A DNA stretch of 64,000 bases from Prochlorococcus marinus XMU1408 (GTDB lineage: Bacteria; Cyanobacteriota; Cyanobacteriia; PCC-6307; Cyanobiaceae). A program made the translations under genes and the position numbers. Position 1 is the first letter of the stretch. Each line of letters starts with the position of its first letter. Shown in pieces: positions 48,316 to 59,124 of this stretch. The stretch lies in the NCBI RefSeq assembly GCF_003208055.1, contig NZ_QJUE01000002.1:248001-312000 (forward strand), in the 5' to 3' direction. The notes below the pieces were generated by a model, which was not told where the DNA came from, did not search any database, and was given only the letters and a program-made list of their open reading frames with translations.

Positions 48316-48789
48316 ATGACGATTAAAGATATTCCATTTAAATGTTCAAAGCATTTTAGAGACTATCCTTGTTCTCATAGGCAATGGAGACACAAAGGTC
48401 ATTGCCGCTATGTTCATGGATATAGTCGAAGCTTTACTTTTTGGTTTGCTTCAAATGAGCTGGATGAAAATGGATTTGTTGTGGATTTTTCAAGTTTGAA
48501 GGCTCTTGAAGAAAAATTGAGGGGATATTTTGATCATACTTTTTTAGTTAATTTTGATGATCCTCTTCTTGAAACATGGAAAAAACTCCATTCTGAAGAA
48601 GCCTTGGACCTTAGGGTTATGGATAATGTTGGCATGGAATCAACTGCCAAATTGATTTGGGGTTGGGCTAATGATTTATTATTTTCAAGAGAGAAAGGTA
48701 GATCTTGTTGCTTTAAAGCAATAGCGCATGAGAATGATATTAATTCTGCTAGTTATAATTTATGGCCCGATTGGTTTAGGCCTATTTAA
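48316..48789 (+). CDS. queD: 6-carboxy-tetrahydropterin synthase (QueD family)
   Basis: Converts dihydroneopterin triphosphate in the queuosine/preQ0 branch (or a pterin variant). 157 residues; zinc ligands probably in CSKHFRDYPCSHRQWRHKGHCRYVHGYS (three His), catalytic features in FVVDFSSLKALEEKL and FDHTFLVN. The N-terminal part is a little longer than bacterial QueD, and the Cys that many QueD use is replaced by a different local context (CRYVHGYS). Ends at a probable terminator. Convergent with clpB. Confidence 0.88.
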   Translation: MTIKDIPFKCSKHFRDYPCSHRQWRHKGHCRYVHGYSRSFTFWFASNELDENGFVVDFSSLKALEEKLRGYFDHTFLVNFDDPLLETWKKLHSEEALDLRVMDNVGMESTAKLIWGWANDLLFSREKGRSCCFKAIAHENDINSASYNLWPDWFRPI

Positions 48790-48796
48790 TATTTTT

Positions 48797-48824
48797 AAAG
48801 TTACTGATATGTATTAACTTTTTT
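48797..48824 (+). terminator. Intrinsic terminator after queD
   Basis: AAAGTTA (48797-48803) pairs with TAACTTT (48815-48821), loop of 11, then T. The stem is short and AT-rich, but it lies right after the queD stop and before the converging clpB stop. Reading the other strand no T tract follows. Confidence 0.5.
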
Positions 48825-48836
48825 AATTATCGAATA

Positions 48837-51428
48837 CTAGTTGAAGATAAATTTCGAGTTTTTAGTCTCTATCTTTATAGTACTTCCATCTTTATACTTT
48901 CCTTTAAGAATAAATTTTGCTATTTCATTCTCTAATTCTCTTTGTATTACTCTTTTTATAGGCCTTGCTCCATAGATTGGATTATAACCAAGATCGGTAA
49001 TTAATGAAAGGACATGATTATTTATGTCAATATTTATTCCTTTCGTCTCTAATTTCTCTCTCAATCTGTTGAGTTGTAAATCAACAATTTTATGTAAAGT
49101 TTCTTTATTTAGTTGTTCGAAGTTAATTATTTCATCCAGCCTATTTAGAAACTCTGGTCTGAAATGTGACTTTAATTCTTTGTCTATAATTTCATCTTTA
49201 TTGGTCAAAATATTATTGCTGATTTCTGTATCATTGATTAATTGGCTCCCTAAATTACTAGTAAGAATAATAATGGTATTTTTAAAGTTTGTTGTTCTTC
49301 CTTGTCCATCTGTTACTCGTCCTTCATCAAGTATTTGAAGTAATATATTGAAAACATCTTTATGTGCTTTTTCAATTTCATCGAAAAGCAAAACGCAATA
49401 AGGTTTTCTTCTAATTGATTCTGTTAATTGTCCACCTGCTTCATAACCAACGTAACCTGGAGGGGCTCCAATTAAACGACTTATTGAGTGCTTTTCCATA
49501 TATTCAGACATGTCTATTCTGATTAGAGAACTTTCACTATCAAAAAGTTGAGATGCCAAGGTTTTAGATAATTCTGTTTTACCAACACCTGTTGGTCCTA
49601 AAAATAAAAAACTGGCTATTGGTTTGTTTGGATCACTAAGACCAGTTCTTGATCTCTGAATAGCAGAAGAAATTGATTGAACAGCTTTGTGTTGACCAAT
49701 AACTTTTTTATGCAGCTCATGTTCAAGGTTGAGTAATTTCTCAATTTCAGTTTGAGCGAGTTTTTTTACTGGTATTGATGTCCATTTCGCAATTATTTCA
49801 GCTACATCATCGGCTTCAACTTCTTCACGCAAAAGTGATTTTTCAGAATTTTTAGAAGAATTTTTTAAATTAATTTCTTTAGATTTTAAATTTTTCTGTA
49901 AATTAGCAAGTATGCCATATTCAAGTTCTGCAGCTTTGTTGAGGTCATAATTCCTTTTTGATTTTTCTATCTCTAGTTGTACTTTTTCAATATCTTCTTT
50001 GAGTATTGAAATTTCTTCAATTGACTCTTTTTCTTCTTTCCATTTTTTGTTTACTTCAATTTGATTTTTAGTTAATGAAGAAAGTTCTTTAGTAATTAAT
50101 CCCAGTCTTTCTTGACTTGAAATATCAGATTCACTTTCTAAAGATAATTTTTCCATTTGCAGTTGGATGATTTTTCTATCAATTTCATCAATCTCTTCTG
50201 GTTTTGAGGTTATTTCCATTTTTAAACGTGAAGCTGATTCATCTATTAGATCAATAGCTTTATCTGGTAAGAATCTCTCGGAGATATACCTATCACTTAA
50301 GACTGCTGCCGCTATAAGGGCGTTGTCAGAAATACGAACACCATGATGAACTTCATATCGTTCTTTTAGTCCTCTTAATATTGAAATCGTATCTTGAACT
50401 GAGGGCTGTTTTACAAGTATTTGCTGAAACCTTCTTTCTAAAGCAGGGTCTTTTTCGAAATTTTCTCTATGTTCATTTATTGTAGTTGCTCCAATACATC
50501 TCAATTCCCCTCTAGCAAGCATTGGTTTTAGGAGATTACTAGCATCCATTGCACCACCACTGGCTCCTGCTCCCACAACAGTGTGAATTTCATCGATGAA
50601 TAAAATTATTTTCCCTTCTGAATCGGTGACATTTTTAAGAACAGACTTAAGTCTTTCTTCAAATTCACCTCGGAATTTTGCACCTGCTATAAGAGCACCC
50701 ATATCCAAGGAAATTAGTTGACGATTTTCAAGTGATGTTGGGACATCTCCATTGATAATTCTTTGTGCCAAGCCTTCAATAATTGCGGTTTTACCTACAC
50801 CAGCTTCTCCAATCAATACGGGATTGTTTTTAGTTCTACGACTAAGTATTTGAATAGTTCTACGAATTTCTTCATCTCTCCCAATTACAGGGTCTAATTT
50901 TCCATCTCTAGCTGAAGCAGTTAGGTCTTGGCCATACTTTTGCAGTGCTTCATAGATATTTTCAGCATTTTTTTCGGTCACTTTTTTGTTCCCTCTAATA
51001 TCTCTGATAGCCTTTAGAAGACTATCTTTTTTGATTTGATTTTGCTCGAATAATCTATGACAAACTCTCTTGTCATCAAATAGGGAAATCACTAAATGCT
51101 CACTTGATATAAAACTATCTTCATATGTTTGTTTTATATTTTTGGCTTTTTCAATTGATAAAGATACATTTTTCCCAAAGAAAATAGATTCTTGGGGCTT
51201 TTTCATACTTGGTTGTGAATTGATAAATTCTTTAGTTTGTATCATTAAATTTTGTATTGATCCGCCAGACCTTTCAATAGCGTTAATTGCAATTTGATTT
51301 TCTTCTAGAAGAGAATAAAGAAGATGCTCTGTTTCTAAAGTTTGATGTTTTTTTTTTATTGCTAAATCTTTGGCACCAATAATCCCCTCCCACGCAAGTT
51401 TAGTGAAATCGTCAGGATTAAGTTTCAT
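48837..51428 (-). CDS. clpB: ClpB ATP-dependent disaggregase
   Basis: Hsp100 chaperone of 863 residues that pulls proteins out of aggregates with DnaK. N-domain to about 150, first AAA+ domain (Walker [11 protein letters not shown], near 206-215), coiled-coil M-domain about 400-530 ([22 protein letters not shown]), second AAA+ domain ([10 protein letters not shown], Walker [13 protein letters not shown]), and an end that lacks the ClpC-type tail. Cyanobacteria often have two ClpB; which of ClpB1/ClpB2 this is I do not decide. The N-terminus is [16 protein letters not shown]. Own promoter, 125 bp after a Nif11-type gene on the same strand. Confidence 0.96.
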   Translation of the reverse strand: MKLNPDDFTKLAWEGIIGAKDLAIKKKHQTLETEHLLYSLLEENQIAINAIERSGGSIQNLMIQTKEFINSQPSMKKPQESIFFGKNVSLSIEKAKNIKQTYEDSFISSEHLVISLFDDKRVCHRLFEQNQIKKDSLLKAIRDIRGNKKVTEKNAENIYEALQKYGQDLTASARDGKLDPVIGRDEEIRRTIQILSRRTKNNPVLIGEAGVGKTAIIEGLAQRIINGDVPTSLENRQLISLDMGALIAGAKFRGEFEERLKSVLKNVTDSEGKIILFIDEIHTVVGAGASGGAMDASNLLKPMLARGELRCIGATTINEHRENFEKDPALERRFQQILVKQPSVQDTISILRGLKERYEVHHGVRISDNALIAAAVLSDRYISERFLPDKAIDLIDESASRLKMEITSKPEEIDEIDRKIIQLQMEKLSLESESDISSQERLGLITKELSSLTKNQIEVNKKWKEEKESIEEISILKEDIEKVQLEIEKSKRNYDLNKAAELEYGILANLQKNLKSKEINLKNSSKNSEKSLLREEVEADDVAEIIAKWTSIPVKKLAQTEIEKLLNLEHELHKKVIGQHKAVQSISSAIQRSRTGLSDPNKPIASFLFLGPTGVGKTELSKTLASQLFDSESSLIRIDMSEYMEKHSISRLIGAPPGYVGYEAGGQLTESIRRKPYCVLLFDEIEKAHKDVFNILLQILDEGRVTDGQGRTTNFKNTIIILTSNLGSQLINDTEISNNILTNKDEIIDKELKSHFRPEFLNRLDEIINFEQLNKETLHKIVDLQLNRLREKLETKGINIDINNHVLSLITDLGYNPIYGARPIKRVIQRELENEIAKFILKGKYKDGSTIKIETKNSKFIFN

Positions 51429-51552
51429 CCTTCAAATCAATGACCTTTATTGTATTATATTAATTTATTTATTATATAAAATAGGAAAACCGACCTTCCA
51501 TAAGTTCGAAAAATAATTCATAAAGTTAACCAATCTTTATTATGTAATCTTT

Positions 51553-51777
51553 TCAGCTATTTAATGGATTTATTCTGCTTTTTTTAAACCAAATTCCAAA
51601 TTGAGTAGCAGTTTTATCGTAATTCAAATCTTCAATTGTAATTGAGTACCCGTATTTTTTTGCTAGTAAGATTATTTCTTGTGATGTTTTACATAGCTTT
51701 AGTTTCTCTTTTACAAGAAGATTATGCTCGATAGTGTTTACAAAATTTCTAAACTCTTCTCTACTCATTTGTATCAT
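51553..51777 (-). CDS. Stand-alone Nif11-type small protein
   Basis: Protein of 74 residues (71 from the inner ATG 51768, MSREEFRNFVNTIEHNLL). It matches the Nif11 leader pattern: MSxEEFxxF at the start, a helix with LxxCxTxxEIIxLAKxxGYxIxxEDL in the middle and the C-terminal FGIWFKKSRINPL. In prochlorosin precursors this domain is a leader cut at Gly-Gly; here no Gly-Gly or Cys/Ser/Thr-rich core follows, so it is unlikely to be a lanthipeptide precursor. Regulatory or chaperone-like role unknown. No lanthionine synthetase is in the window. Confidence 0.75.
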   Translation of the reverse strand: MIQMSREEFRNFVNTIEHNLLVKEKLKLCKTSQEIILLAKKYGYSITIEDLNYDKTATQFGIWFKKSRINPLNS

Positions 51778-51819
51778 TAATAAATAAAATTAATTTTATT
51801 TGTGCATCTAATTTTTTCA

Positions 51820-51849
51820 ATAAAAAAATGGGGTTTCCCCCATCTTTTT
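51820..51849 (-). terminator. petE terminator (GC-rich hairpin with A/T tracts both sides)
   Basis: ATGGGG (51828-51833) with CCCCAT (51838-51843), 4-base loop, followed on the minus strand by seven T. A T tract also follows on the plus strand, so it can work both ways. It lies just after the petE stop. Confidence 0.85.
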
Positions 51850-51872
51850 CTTGAACTTTTTTGGTTTTGGAT

Positions 51873-52223
51873 TTAGTTAACTACGATTTTTCCAACCATA
51901 CCTGCACCTCTATGAGGCTCACAGTAGAAATCGTATGTCCCAGCGGTACTAAATGTTCTTTCCCAAGACTCTCCAGGAGCAAAAGCTAGGTCTGGGTGAC
52001 TTAGGTCATCATTACCGTCAAATACAGCATTATGAGGAGCTAGTTTGTTGTTGACAAACTTAACGGTATCACCGGCGCTTATGTTTAATGTGCTTGGCTC
52101 AAAAGCAAGCATTCCTGCATCAGTACCAAGCTTGACTTCTACTGTTGAAGCATTCACATTAGATACTCCAACAATTAGGAATGCAAAGAATGCAAATAAA
52201 GCTGTTGAAATAGAACGAATCAT
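51873..52223 (-). CDS. petE: Plastocyanin precursor
   Basis: Blue copper electron carrier from cytochrome b6f to photosystem I in the thylakoid lumen. Signal peptide residues 1-25 (two basic residues, hydrophobic core, cleavage after VNA before STVEV). Copper ligands visible: His in APHNAVFDG, Cys and His in [12 protein letters not shown] and Met in the same segment. 116 residues is normal. Followed by a clear terminator. The upstream neighbour on this strand is the epimerase gene, with 54 bp between them. Confidence 0.97.
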   Translation of the reverse strand: MIRSISTALFAFFAFLIVGVSNVNASTVEVKLGTDAGMLAFEPSTLNISAGDTVKFVNNKLAPHNAVFDGNDDLSHPDLAFAPGESWERTFSTAGTYDFYCEPHRGAGMVGKIVVN

Positions 52224-52277
52224 GAAATTAATTCTTTTCTTTTTTTAATTTTACTACTTTAGCTTCCATTTGCCATT

Positions 52278-53264
52278 TTAGTGTTTATGTAATCCAGAAT
52301 TATGTAAAACTTGACTTAGTGTTTTGGCATAGCTTATACCTCCAAAAGTTTCAGGAGAGGTAACTGGCTCATGTATAAAGTGTCTTTGTCTCAGACTAAA
52401 CTTATCCCAGTTTGTGATTTGAATAGGGAGCAAAATACTTAGAAGTTCAACAAGCCAGTTCCATAAAGGAATTTGTGGCACCTTTCTCATACCTTTCCAT
52501 TCTAAAAGTGTCTGAATTGCAATATCAATACTTATGTAGGGTTGTCCTAGAACAAGTTTTTTTATTTTGTTTTTTTTAATGGGTTTAGTAGATTCGAAAT
52601 GAGAAGTGACTAGATGCCCACAAATGAAGGCAATATCTGCTGCATGAATAAAATGAAACCTTGAAAAAACTTTTATCCACCTAGCTAGCCAGATCCATTT
52701 TAAGGCCTCTCTAAGGCCTTCGGTAAGATAGCTTGTTGGAAATATGCTTTGATCGTCTAAACGTCCTCCAAAAACAAGTGTTGGAAAAACAGCTATGATT
52801 TTTTTTGATAGTGGATGAGATTCAAGCTCAGTGAGACATTGTGCTTTCGTTTGTATGTATTCTGTTCCATATGTAAAAGCTTCTGGTAACAAATTTAAGT
52901 TCCTATCTAGAACACTTGCAGTGGAAAAATAGATGATTTGTTTGATTTTAGAAGGATTAAGTAAATTGAGTAAATTCTTTACTGCATCAATATTTACTTC
53001 TTTGGCTCTTTTGGGATCACCCCAAGCAGTAGCTGTGTGAATAACTCTATTTACTTCCGAAATTTCTTTCTTGAACTTATTTGTCTCTCGTAAATCTCCA
53101 ACTAGAAGCTTAATCCTTGGATTTTTTAAATTTATTGAAGTTATTTTTTTTGGATCTCTAACCCATAAAAATAATTCTGAGCTTGAGTTTTCGATTAACC
53201 AATTTACTATATATTGACCAACGCATCCACTCGCTCCAGTGATAAGAATAATTTCTTTTTTCAA
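52278..53264 (-). CDS. NAD-dependent epimerase/dehydratase-family protein
   Basis: Extended SDR of 328 residues: Rossmann motif [15 protein letters not shown] near residues 7-21, VIHTATAWG, and a YIQTK (YxxxK-type) near 136-140. The C-terminal part is divergent, so the sugar or lipid substrate is unknown; relatives include reductases near heme or chlorophyll genes. Start is TTG 53264, whose last two bases form the first two of the hemE stop (TTGA overlap of 3-4 bases); the tight overlap argues that the two proteins are co-translated. Confidence 0.88.
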   Translation of the reverse strand: MKKEIILITGASGCVGQYIVNWLIENSSSELFLWVRDPKKITSINLKNPRIKLLVGDLRETNKFKKEISEVNRVIHTATAWGDPKRAKEVNIDAVKNLLNLLNPSKIKQIIYFSTASVLDRNLNLLPEAFTYGTEYIQTKAQCLTELESHPLSKKIIAVFPTLVFGGRLDDQSIFPTSYLTEGLREALKWIWLARWIKVFSRFHFIHAADIAFICGHLVTSHFESTKPIKKNKIKKLVLGQPYISIDIAIQTLLEWKGMRKVPQIPLWNWLVELLSILLPIQITNWDKFSLRQRHFIHEPVTSPETFGGISYAKTLSQVLHNSGLHKH

Positions 53265-54319
53265 GATAAAACTTTTATAAGTTCATTTACATTTTTGCCT
53301 GCCTCAAAAAATACTCTTGCATTTTCTTCTGGTGTCCCGGGAAGTATTCCATGACCAAGGTTAAGAATATGTTTCCTGCCTTTTGCTTTCCTGACTACGT
53401 CAATAATTCTTGATCTAATCGCATCAGGTGTGCCAAATAAAAGTCCTGGATCAACATTTCCTTGGACTCCAATTGATTGAGGCAGCCTTTTTAAACCATC
53501 TGCCATATCAACAGTCCAATCTAAAGAGACTATGTCTACTCCAGTTTGCCCCATCCTTTCAAGAACTCCAGCACTACCTGAGATATATAAAATCATTGGT
53601 GTATCCGGATATTTCTCTTTTACTAAATTGACTACTTTTTGTTGATAAGGTGATGCGAAATTGTCATAATCTTGAGGACTTAATTGCCCTGCCCAGGAGT
53701 CAAACATTTGAACTACTTGTGCTCCAGATTCAATTTGGTAACACAAATAGTTCGCAATTGATTCTGCAAAATGATTTAAAAGTTGATGCAATAATTCTGG
53801 TTCTTGGAATGCCATCGCTTTTATAACTGCATAATTCTTGCTACTTTTCCCTTCTACAACATATGCAGCAAGTGTCCAAGGAGCACCAACAAAACCCAGA
53901 ACAGCAGCCTCGTTCCCAACGCTTTCTCTTAGTCTACCTAAAACTTCACCAACAAAGCTCATGCTTTCTTCTGGTTGAAGAGGCTTTAAGTCTTGAACTT
54001 GCTTGAGGCTTCTTATTGGGTCATTTATCAAGGGCCCTTTACTTTCGACAATGTCAAAGTTAATTCCCATTCCAGGAAGAGGAGTCAAGATATCTGAAAA
54101 AAGTATTACTCCATCGGGTTGAAAAGCCTTAAAAGGTTGCATTGAAATTTCATAAGAGAGATCGGGGTTCTCTGATCTCTCCCTGAAACTTGGATGGTTA
54201 TCACGTAGGTCACGATATACCTTCATGTAACGCCCTGCTTGGCGCATCATCCAAACAGGAGGTCTTTCAACATCTTCTCCGCGAGCTGCTCGAAGTAGTA
54301 GAGGAGTAGTTTCGTTCAT
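53261..54319 (-). CDS. hemE: Uroporphyrinogen decarboxylase
   Basis: Decarboxylates the four acetate side chains of uroporphyrinogen III to coproporphyrinogen III, on the common path to heme and chlorophyll. TIM barrel of 352 residues with the N-terminal signature [14 protein letters not shown] (substrate-binding Arg), [13 protein letters not shown] with the catalytic Asp, and [10 protein letters not shown] and [11 protein letters not shown]. Complete. Upstream of the epimerase gene in one transcript; the 161-bp spacer to glgB shows nothing. Confidence 0.97.
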   Translation of the reverse strand: MNETTPLLLRAARGEDVERPPVWMMRQAGRYMKVYRDLRDNHPSFRERSENPDLSYEISMQPFKAFQPDGVILFSDILTPLPGMGINFDIVESKGPLINDPIRSLKQVQDLKPLQPEESMSFVGEVLGRLRESVGNEAAVLGFVGAPWTLAAYVVEGKSSKNYAVIKAMAFQEPELLHQLLNHFAESIANYLCYQIESGAQVVQMFDSWAGQLSPQDYDNFASPYQQKVVNLVKEKYPDTPMILYISGSAGVLERMGQTGVDIVSLDWTVDMADGLKRLPQSIGVQGNVDPGLLFGTPDAIRSRIIDVVRKAKGRKHILNLGHGILPGTPEENARVFFEAGKNVNELIKVLS

Positions 54320-54480
54320 TATTTAGTCCTTTTAAGCAAAAAACCTACACTAGGCGGTACCCGTAAAACCATGAAATACGTTCTTGGCGAATGTTCGTGA
54401 TACCTTTTGAATTTTTACATCCAGACGACAGTTGAAATTAGTTTATGAGGCAAGTTTGAAACATTTCTATTCGCAGAGGC

Positions 54481-56748
54481 TTAAATATCCTTGGATTTAT
54501 GCTTCAAAACAATAACGCTAAGAGGAGGGAGGCAAAGGTCTACAGAATTTTCATATCCATGTATGTTGAACAAATCTGTTGATTTTCCTCCCATATTGCC
54601 TAGGTTTGAGCCTCCGTATTGACTCGCATCTGAATTGAAGATTTCTTCATAGAAACCAGCAACAGGTACACCAATTCTATAATTAGAGTGGTTTTGAGGG
54701 GTGAAATTTGCCACTACTACTAACCATTCCCCATTGTTTTTTTCTCTTCTCATAAAACTAATTACTGAATTTTTATTATCATCACAATCGATCCACTGGA
54801 ATCCATATTCGTCAAAATCATTTTTCCATAAAGCAGGTTCTTTTTTATACAGAGAATTTAAATCATCTACTAATTTCTGTATACCTTTGTGGGGTTGAAA
54901 ATTTAGAAGATCCCATTGTAAATCATCCCAAACATTCCACTCTTGGCGTTGTCCAAATTCCATTCCCATAAATATTGTTTTTTTCCCTGGATGTGTCCAC
55001 ATATAAGAAAGTAAGGCTCTTGTATTTGCATACTTTTGCCAGTCATCACCTGGCATCTTATGAAGTAGATGACTTTTGCCGTGAACAACTTCATCGTGGC
55101 TTAAAGCAAGCATAAAGTTTTCAGTAAAGTTATAACAAATTGAAAAAGTAATGTTGTTTTGATTGAATTGTCTAAACCATGGATCAATCTCAAAGTAATC
55201 GAGCATATCGTGCATCCAACCCATGTTCCATTTTAGATTGAAACCTAGACCATTTATGTCAGTTGGCTTAGTTACGCCACTCCATGTTGTTGATTCCTCG
55301 GCAATAGAAAGTGCACCTGGAAAGTGTTGAAAAAGAACGTGATTAGCTTGTTGTAGAAATCTAACTGCTTCAAAATTTTCATTGCCTCCATCCTCATTAG
55401 GAATCCATTCACCCTCCGGACGAAGATAATCTTTGTAAAGCATTGATGCAACTGCGTCTACACGTATTCCGTCTATATGAAATTGATCAAACCAGAAAAT
55501 TAGATTTGCAACTAGAAAATTACGAACTTCATTTCGACTATAATTGAAAATTAATGTTCCCCATTCTTTATGTTCTCCAATTCTGGGATCTGAATGTTCA
55601 TATAGATGACTACCATCAAAATAAGCAAGTCCATGCTGATCTTTGGGGAAGTGGCCTGGAACCCAGTCAAGGATTATACCTATGCCCTCTTTATGGCATA
55701 AGTTAACAAAGTCACGAAACTCATCTGGGGATCCATATCTACTTGTAGGTGCATACCAACCAGTTACTTGATACCCCCATGAGCCATCAAAAGGGTGTTC
55801 TGAAACTGGCATAAGCTCGATATGAGTAAAGCCTCTTCCTTTGACATAGGGGATGACTTTATCTGCTAGTTCTTTGTAAGTAAGCAATCTTGATCCAGGT
55901 TTCATATCTGCCGCTGGAACGGGGGCTCTTTGCTCTCCGTTTGAGTTGATAAAAGGATCGTCTGTTGATGCATGCATCCAACTGCCTAAATGCATCTCAT
56001 AAACTGATATTGGTTGCTCTAAAGGATCTTTTTTGTCACGCTTGGCAATCCAAGACTGATCATTCCACTGAAATGAATCAATTTTTGAGATGACTGAGCT
56101 TTTTGCAGGTCTTACTTCATGTTGAAAACCATAAGGGTCGGCCTTTTCATAGCAATGTCCTTTTTGAGTTCTGATTTCAAATTTGTATAAATCTCCTTCT
56201 TTTAGTCCTGGTATAAATAGTTCCCATATGCCTCCTAGGCGTTTTTGCATAGGGTGATGCCTGCCATCCCAAGAATTAAGATCCCCAATAACAGAGACAC
56301 TTTTTGCGTGAGGAGCCCATAAGCAAAACATTACTCCTTTCTTTTGATCAATTTCTGTGAGATGAGCACCCATCTTTCTCCAAATGTGATGGTGATTTCC
56401 CTCAGCAAAAAGATGTCTATCAATTTCTCCCATCCATTCTTGTCTGAAGCTCCATGGATCATGCTGAATATGTTCAATCCCTCCTCTAATTACTTTTATT
56501 TGATAATCAGTACCAGGGTCTTTGTCTAAAACTCCTTCAAAAATCCATTGATGGTTGGGGTTGTTTAGCTGGATTTTCGTTTCTTTTATTAAAAGTTCAA
56601 CTGCATTTGCCTCAGGCATCCATATCCTAATTATCCATTTATCTTTAAACGGTTGAGGACCAAGAATTGAAAAAGGACTTTCGTGTTTGCATTCAGAAAG
56701 TCTTTGACCGTCTTCTCTCAAAGAATCTAGAAGAATAGAAACGGTCAT
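54481..56748 (-). CDS. glgB: 1,4-alpha-glucan branching enzyme
   Basis: Adds alpha-1,6 branches to glycogen. 755 residues: an N-terminal carbohydrate-binding region (1-120), a CBM48-like domain about 125-215, and a GH13 catalytic barrel with [13 protein letters not shown] (nucleophile Asp), SIAEESTTW (acid/base Glu) and [14 protein letters not shown] (third Asp). A C-terminal beta-domain ends it. Length is normal for the cyanobacterial type with the extra N-terminal domain. The stop side spacer (54320-54480) holds no gene. Confidence 0.96.
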   Translation of the reverse strand: MTVSILLDSLREDGQRLSECKHESPFSILGPQPFKDKWIIRIWMPEANAVELLIKETKIQLNNPNHQWIFEGVLDKDPGTDYQIKVIRGGIEHIQHDPWSFRQEWMGEIDRHLFAEGNHHHIWRKMGAHLTEIDQKKGVMFCLWAPHAKSVSVIGDLNSWDGRHHPMQKRLGGIWELFIPGLKEGDLYKFEIRTQKGHCYEKADPYGFQHEVRPAKSSVISKIDSFQWNDQSWIAKRDKKDPLEQPISVYEMHLGSWMHASTDDPFINSNGEQRAPVPAADMKPGSRLLTYKELADKVIPYVKGRGFTHIELMPVSEHPFDGSWGYQVTGWYAPTSRYGSPDEFRDFVNLCHKEGIGIILDWVPGHFPKDQHGLAYFDGSHLYEHSDPRIGEHKEWGTLIFNYSRNEVRNFLVANLIFWFDQFHIDGIRVDAVASMLYKDYLRPEGEWIPNEDGGNENFEAVRFLQQANHVLFQHFPGALSIAEESTTWSGVTKPTDINGLGFNLKWNMGWMHDMLDYFEIDPWFRQFNQNNITFSICYNFTENFMLALSHDEVVHGKSHLLHKMPGDDWQKYANTRALLSYMWTHPGKKTIFMGMEFGQRQEWNVWDDLQWDLLNFQPHKGIQKLVDDLNSLYKKEPALWKNDFDEYGFQWIDCDDNKNSVISFMRREKNNGEWLVVVANFTPQNHSNYRIGVPVAGFYEEIFNSDASQYGGSNLGNMGGKSTDLFNIHGYENSVDLCLPPLSVIVLKHKSKDI

Positions 56749-56804
56749 GACTCATTGCTGAAATAGCTAGTTAGCTTAATCCCATGCAAGTAAATATTGA
56801 ACCC

Positions 56805-58382
56805 CTAAGAGGAAATAAGTGATTCAAATTTAAGTTTTGATTTTGAAAGTAAGAGTGAAATTGTAGTCACTAGGCAGTGAGGGCTTGGCCCTTCGGATAA
56901 ATATTTGCTCTGTCCAGGATTTATTCCAATTGCTGGCCAACCAGATCCTGAGATCGAAATTCTTAAACGATCACCTTGTTTAAATGTTGCAAGTAATGGT
57001 TGAAGTCTTATTTCTCTTTTACTTTTTTTATTTATTTCGTTCTCAGAAATTCTAATTACTCCAGTTGAAATTTGAGTGACAATATTTTCAATCTCATTTG
57101 GGATTATTGATAATGCAACGAAGAGATCAAAAGTTTCTCTATCACACTTGGCTTCCAAAGAAAGAATGGGAATCCCTTCAAGCCTTAGATCTTTCGAAAT
57201 AGGATTTGATGTGAATACAGCGACATCAGGCCGAGTATCGAGGTCGAATCTGTTCACTTCACCTGGTGTATCGCTTAGATGTCCCCCAATCGCTGGGAAG
57301 GGTCTCCATGGGTCATGAACTAAATTCACTTCGCCATCTGCTTCTAAATTAGAATTAGGGAATAGGGACCCTTCCTGATGGCTGATTGAGGCTAATCCCT
57401 CACTATGAAGAATCCATGTAGGAGTCTTCTTTTGATCTGAAATTTCCCAATTCTTTGTAGTTAGATTCCAAAGATTTATTTGAGGGAAAAGATGTTTTTT
57501 ATTTTTTTCTTTTAAATGAGTATCAAAAAAGTTTAATTGAGTGCGTTGTGCCTCTTCCCACCATCGAAGATGAGTAGCAGGACCAATTAATAATTTTGGA
57601 TCACCTCCAGCATGTTTAGCTTTCGAAAAAATATCTAATATTCCTTTCAAATGAGGATCCCACCACCCCCCAATTAAAAGTAAAGGTTTTTTTAACCAGC
57701 TATCTAATGGCTTATGACTTTTCCATTGAGGAGTTTTTCTATGAGAAAGATTTAACCATTTATTGGCCATTCCCTCTGGATCGATCTTTTTAAGTAACTC
57801 ATGACCGTTATTTAAATACTTTTTCGATTCGAGATTTTCACGGATTTCATACCAAGCTTCCCAATCTTCCTCTCTTTGCGCTTTTTGTGCTGCTAATTGC
57901 AAACCCCATCCAATTCCCAAATGCCACCAAAAGGCTCCTCCTTCACAACTCCAATGTTCATTCTCTGAAAGACCTGTCATTGCTGGGATCATGCAATCTG
58001 GAGGAGGAGTTCCATCTTCTGCTAAGAGCTGTGTGAAGCCTTGATATGAAAATCCATACGTACCTAGTAAGCCATTGCATTCAGGCAAGGATCGAACCCA
58101 ATAATGCGTTTCACTGGTGTCAGAAGCTTCTTGGCTAAAGCCAGAAAAACGACCTTCAGATCCGCCCTGACCCCTTACATCTTGTATGACTACTAGATAG
58201 CCATTGCTTGCCCACCAAGAGGGATGAGCATAGGTAACTACCGAAGCAATTTCCCTCCTATACGGCTGGCGCATGAGGAGTACAGGCCAAGGCCCCTTCC
58301 CGCTAGGCAACCAGATTCGAGATTTTAGTATTGTTCCATCTCTAAGTTTTAAGTCCTCGTCTCTGTATCTTATGGAATTCAT
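56805..58382 (-). CDS. CocE/NonD-family alpha/beta hydrolase (X-Pro dipeptidyl-peptidase-like)
   Basis: Hydrolase of 525 residues: N-terminal alpha/beta fold with the nucleophile motif GTYGFSYQG (GxSxxG) near residues 108-116, catalytic Asp and His segments in LLIGGWWDPH and LIGPATHLRWW, and a C-terminal jelly-roll domain (about 310-525) with DLRLEGIPILSLEAKCDRETFDLFVAL. The family includes acyl esterases and X-prolyl peptidases; the substrate is unknown. The start MNSIRYRDEDLKLRDGTIL is typical. It lies between glgB and a small secreted-protein gene on the same strand. Confidence 0.9.
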   Translation of the reverse strand: MNSIRYRDEDLKLRDGTILKSRIWLPSGKGPWPVLLMRQPYRREIASVVTYAHPSWWASNGYLVVIQDVRGQGGSEGRFSGFSQEASDTSETHYWVRSLPECNGLLGTYGFSYQGFTQLLAEDGTPPPDCMIPAMTGLSENEHWSCEGGAFWWHLGIGWGLQLAAQKAQREEDWEAWYEIRENLESKKYLNNGHELLKKIDPEGMANKWLNLSHRKTPQWKSHKPLDSWLKKPLLLIGGWWDPHLKGILDIFSKAKHAGGDPKLLIGPATHLRWWEEAQRTQLNFFDTHLKEKNKKHLFPQINLWNLTTKNWEISDQKKTPTWILHSEGLASISHQEGSLFPNSNLEADGEVNLVHDPWRPFPAIGGHLSDTPGEVNRFDLDTRPDVAVFTSNPISKDLRLEGIPILSLEAKCDRETFDLFVALSIIPNEIENIVTQISTGVIRISENEINKKSKREIRLQPLLATFKQGDRLRISISGSGWPAIGINPGQSKYLSEGPSPHCLVTTISLLLSKSKLKFESLISS

Positions 58383-58390
58383 TTGTTGCT

Positions 58391-58660
58391 TTAAAAAGTT
58401 TCAGGGCAATAAAGCCCTCTTACGTACATAGAGAGGATCTCCGCATCAACTTCGCTTATGTTCTTTTGAGTTGAGATTTTTTTAATAGATTGTGGAGAAC
58501 CAGCAGCAATATTTTTCTTATTAAGTTCCTGAAAACTTTGACAGATTGATTTAGCTTCATCAGGATTTCTCTTTACTCCTTCAAGAAGTCTTGATTGCGC
58601 CAATGCTTCTGGATAAATGGCAAAGCAAGTAAATATTAATGTAATCAGCAATCTAATCAT
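58391..58660 (-). CDS. Small conserved secreted protein
   Basis: Protein of 89 residues with a signal peptide of about 21 residues (MIRLLITLIFTCFAIYPEALA, cut before QSRLL). The mature part is helical and charged (KSICQSFQELNKKNIAAGSP) with two Cys, and ends YVRGLYCPETF. It resembles a lineage-specific lumenal or periplasmic protein; function unknown. It is 8 bp upstream of the CocE-type hydrolase start on the same strand, so they are probably co-transcribed. Confidence 0.75.
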   Translation of the reverse strand: MIRLLITLIFTCFAIYPEALAQSRLLEGVKRNPDEAKSICQSFQELNKKNIAAGSPQSIKKISTQKNISEVDAEILSMYVRGLYCPETF

Positions 58661-58725
58661 TACTTTGTGTTCCCTATATTTATTTTGGTTATATATATTC
58701 TATTATCTATTTGTTCTTGGGTAAA

Positions 58726-59124
58726 TTAAATAATGGTTTTTTTAGCTTTTTCTATTAAAAAGTGAGCTTTTTTTAAATCTATTAGTGGAATACGCCCTGT
58801 TTGTAAACCCCTCTCAAAGCGCCCTGTCTTTTGAAGTAGCTCTTGAGGGCTAAGTCTTGAAATAGCTTTGTTAGAGATTAATCCTGAGTGCATTAACAAG
58901 GCAGCTTCATTTAGCTCAATATCTAAAGTGCATATAAAATATGCTATACATTTTAATCTTTTTAGGTTGCGAACACTTCCAAGACTTCCATTGATAAGTT
59001 GATGAATTCGTTCATCAGTAATAGATAACAAAGAATCCCATGTTTTTATATTATTTGAAAGGAGTATTTTTTCTTCTTTAGAAAAGCTTTTCGGGAGATT
59101 TTTTAAGAATAATTTATTATTCAT
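58726..59124 (-). CDS. Conserved hypothetical, helix-hairpin-helix-like (DUF4332 type)
   Basis: 132 residues, all helical. Two regions look like HhH units: residues about 14-46 and 85-112 (ISRLSPQELLQKTGRFERGLQTG), the layout of DUF4332 proteins, which are of unknown function and may bind DNA. The match is by impression only. It overlaps the end of the ycf51 gene by 8 bp, so the pair is co-translated. Confidence 0.65.
   Translation of the reverse strand: MNNKLFLKNLPKSFSKEEKILLSNNIKTWDSLLSITDERIHQLINGSLGSVRNLKRLKCIAYFICTLDIELNEAALLMHSGLISNKAISRLSPQELLQKTGRFERGLQTGRIPLIDLKKAHFLIEKAKKTII

Noticed and set aside
51553-51777. Lanthipeptide (prochlorosin) precursor
   Set aside because: No Gly-Gly cleavage motif, no core with Cys and Ser/Thr, and no LanM-like gene in the window.
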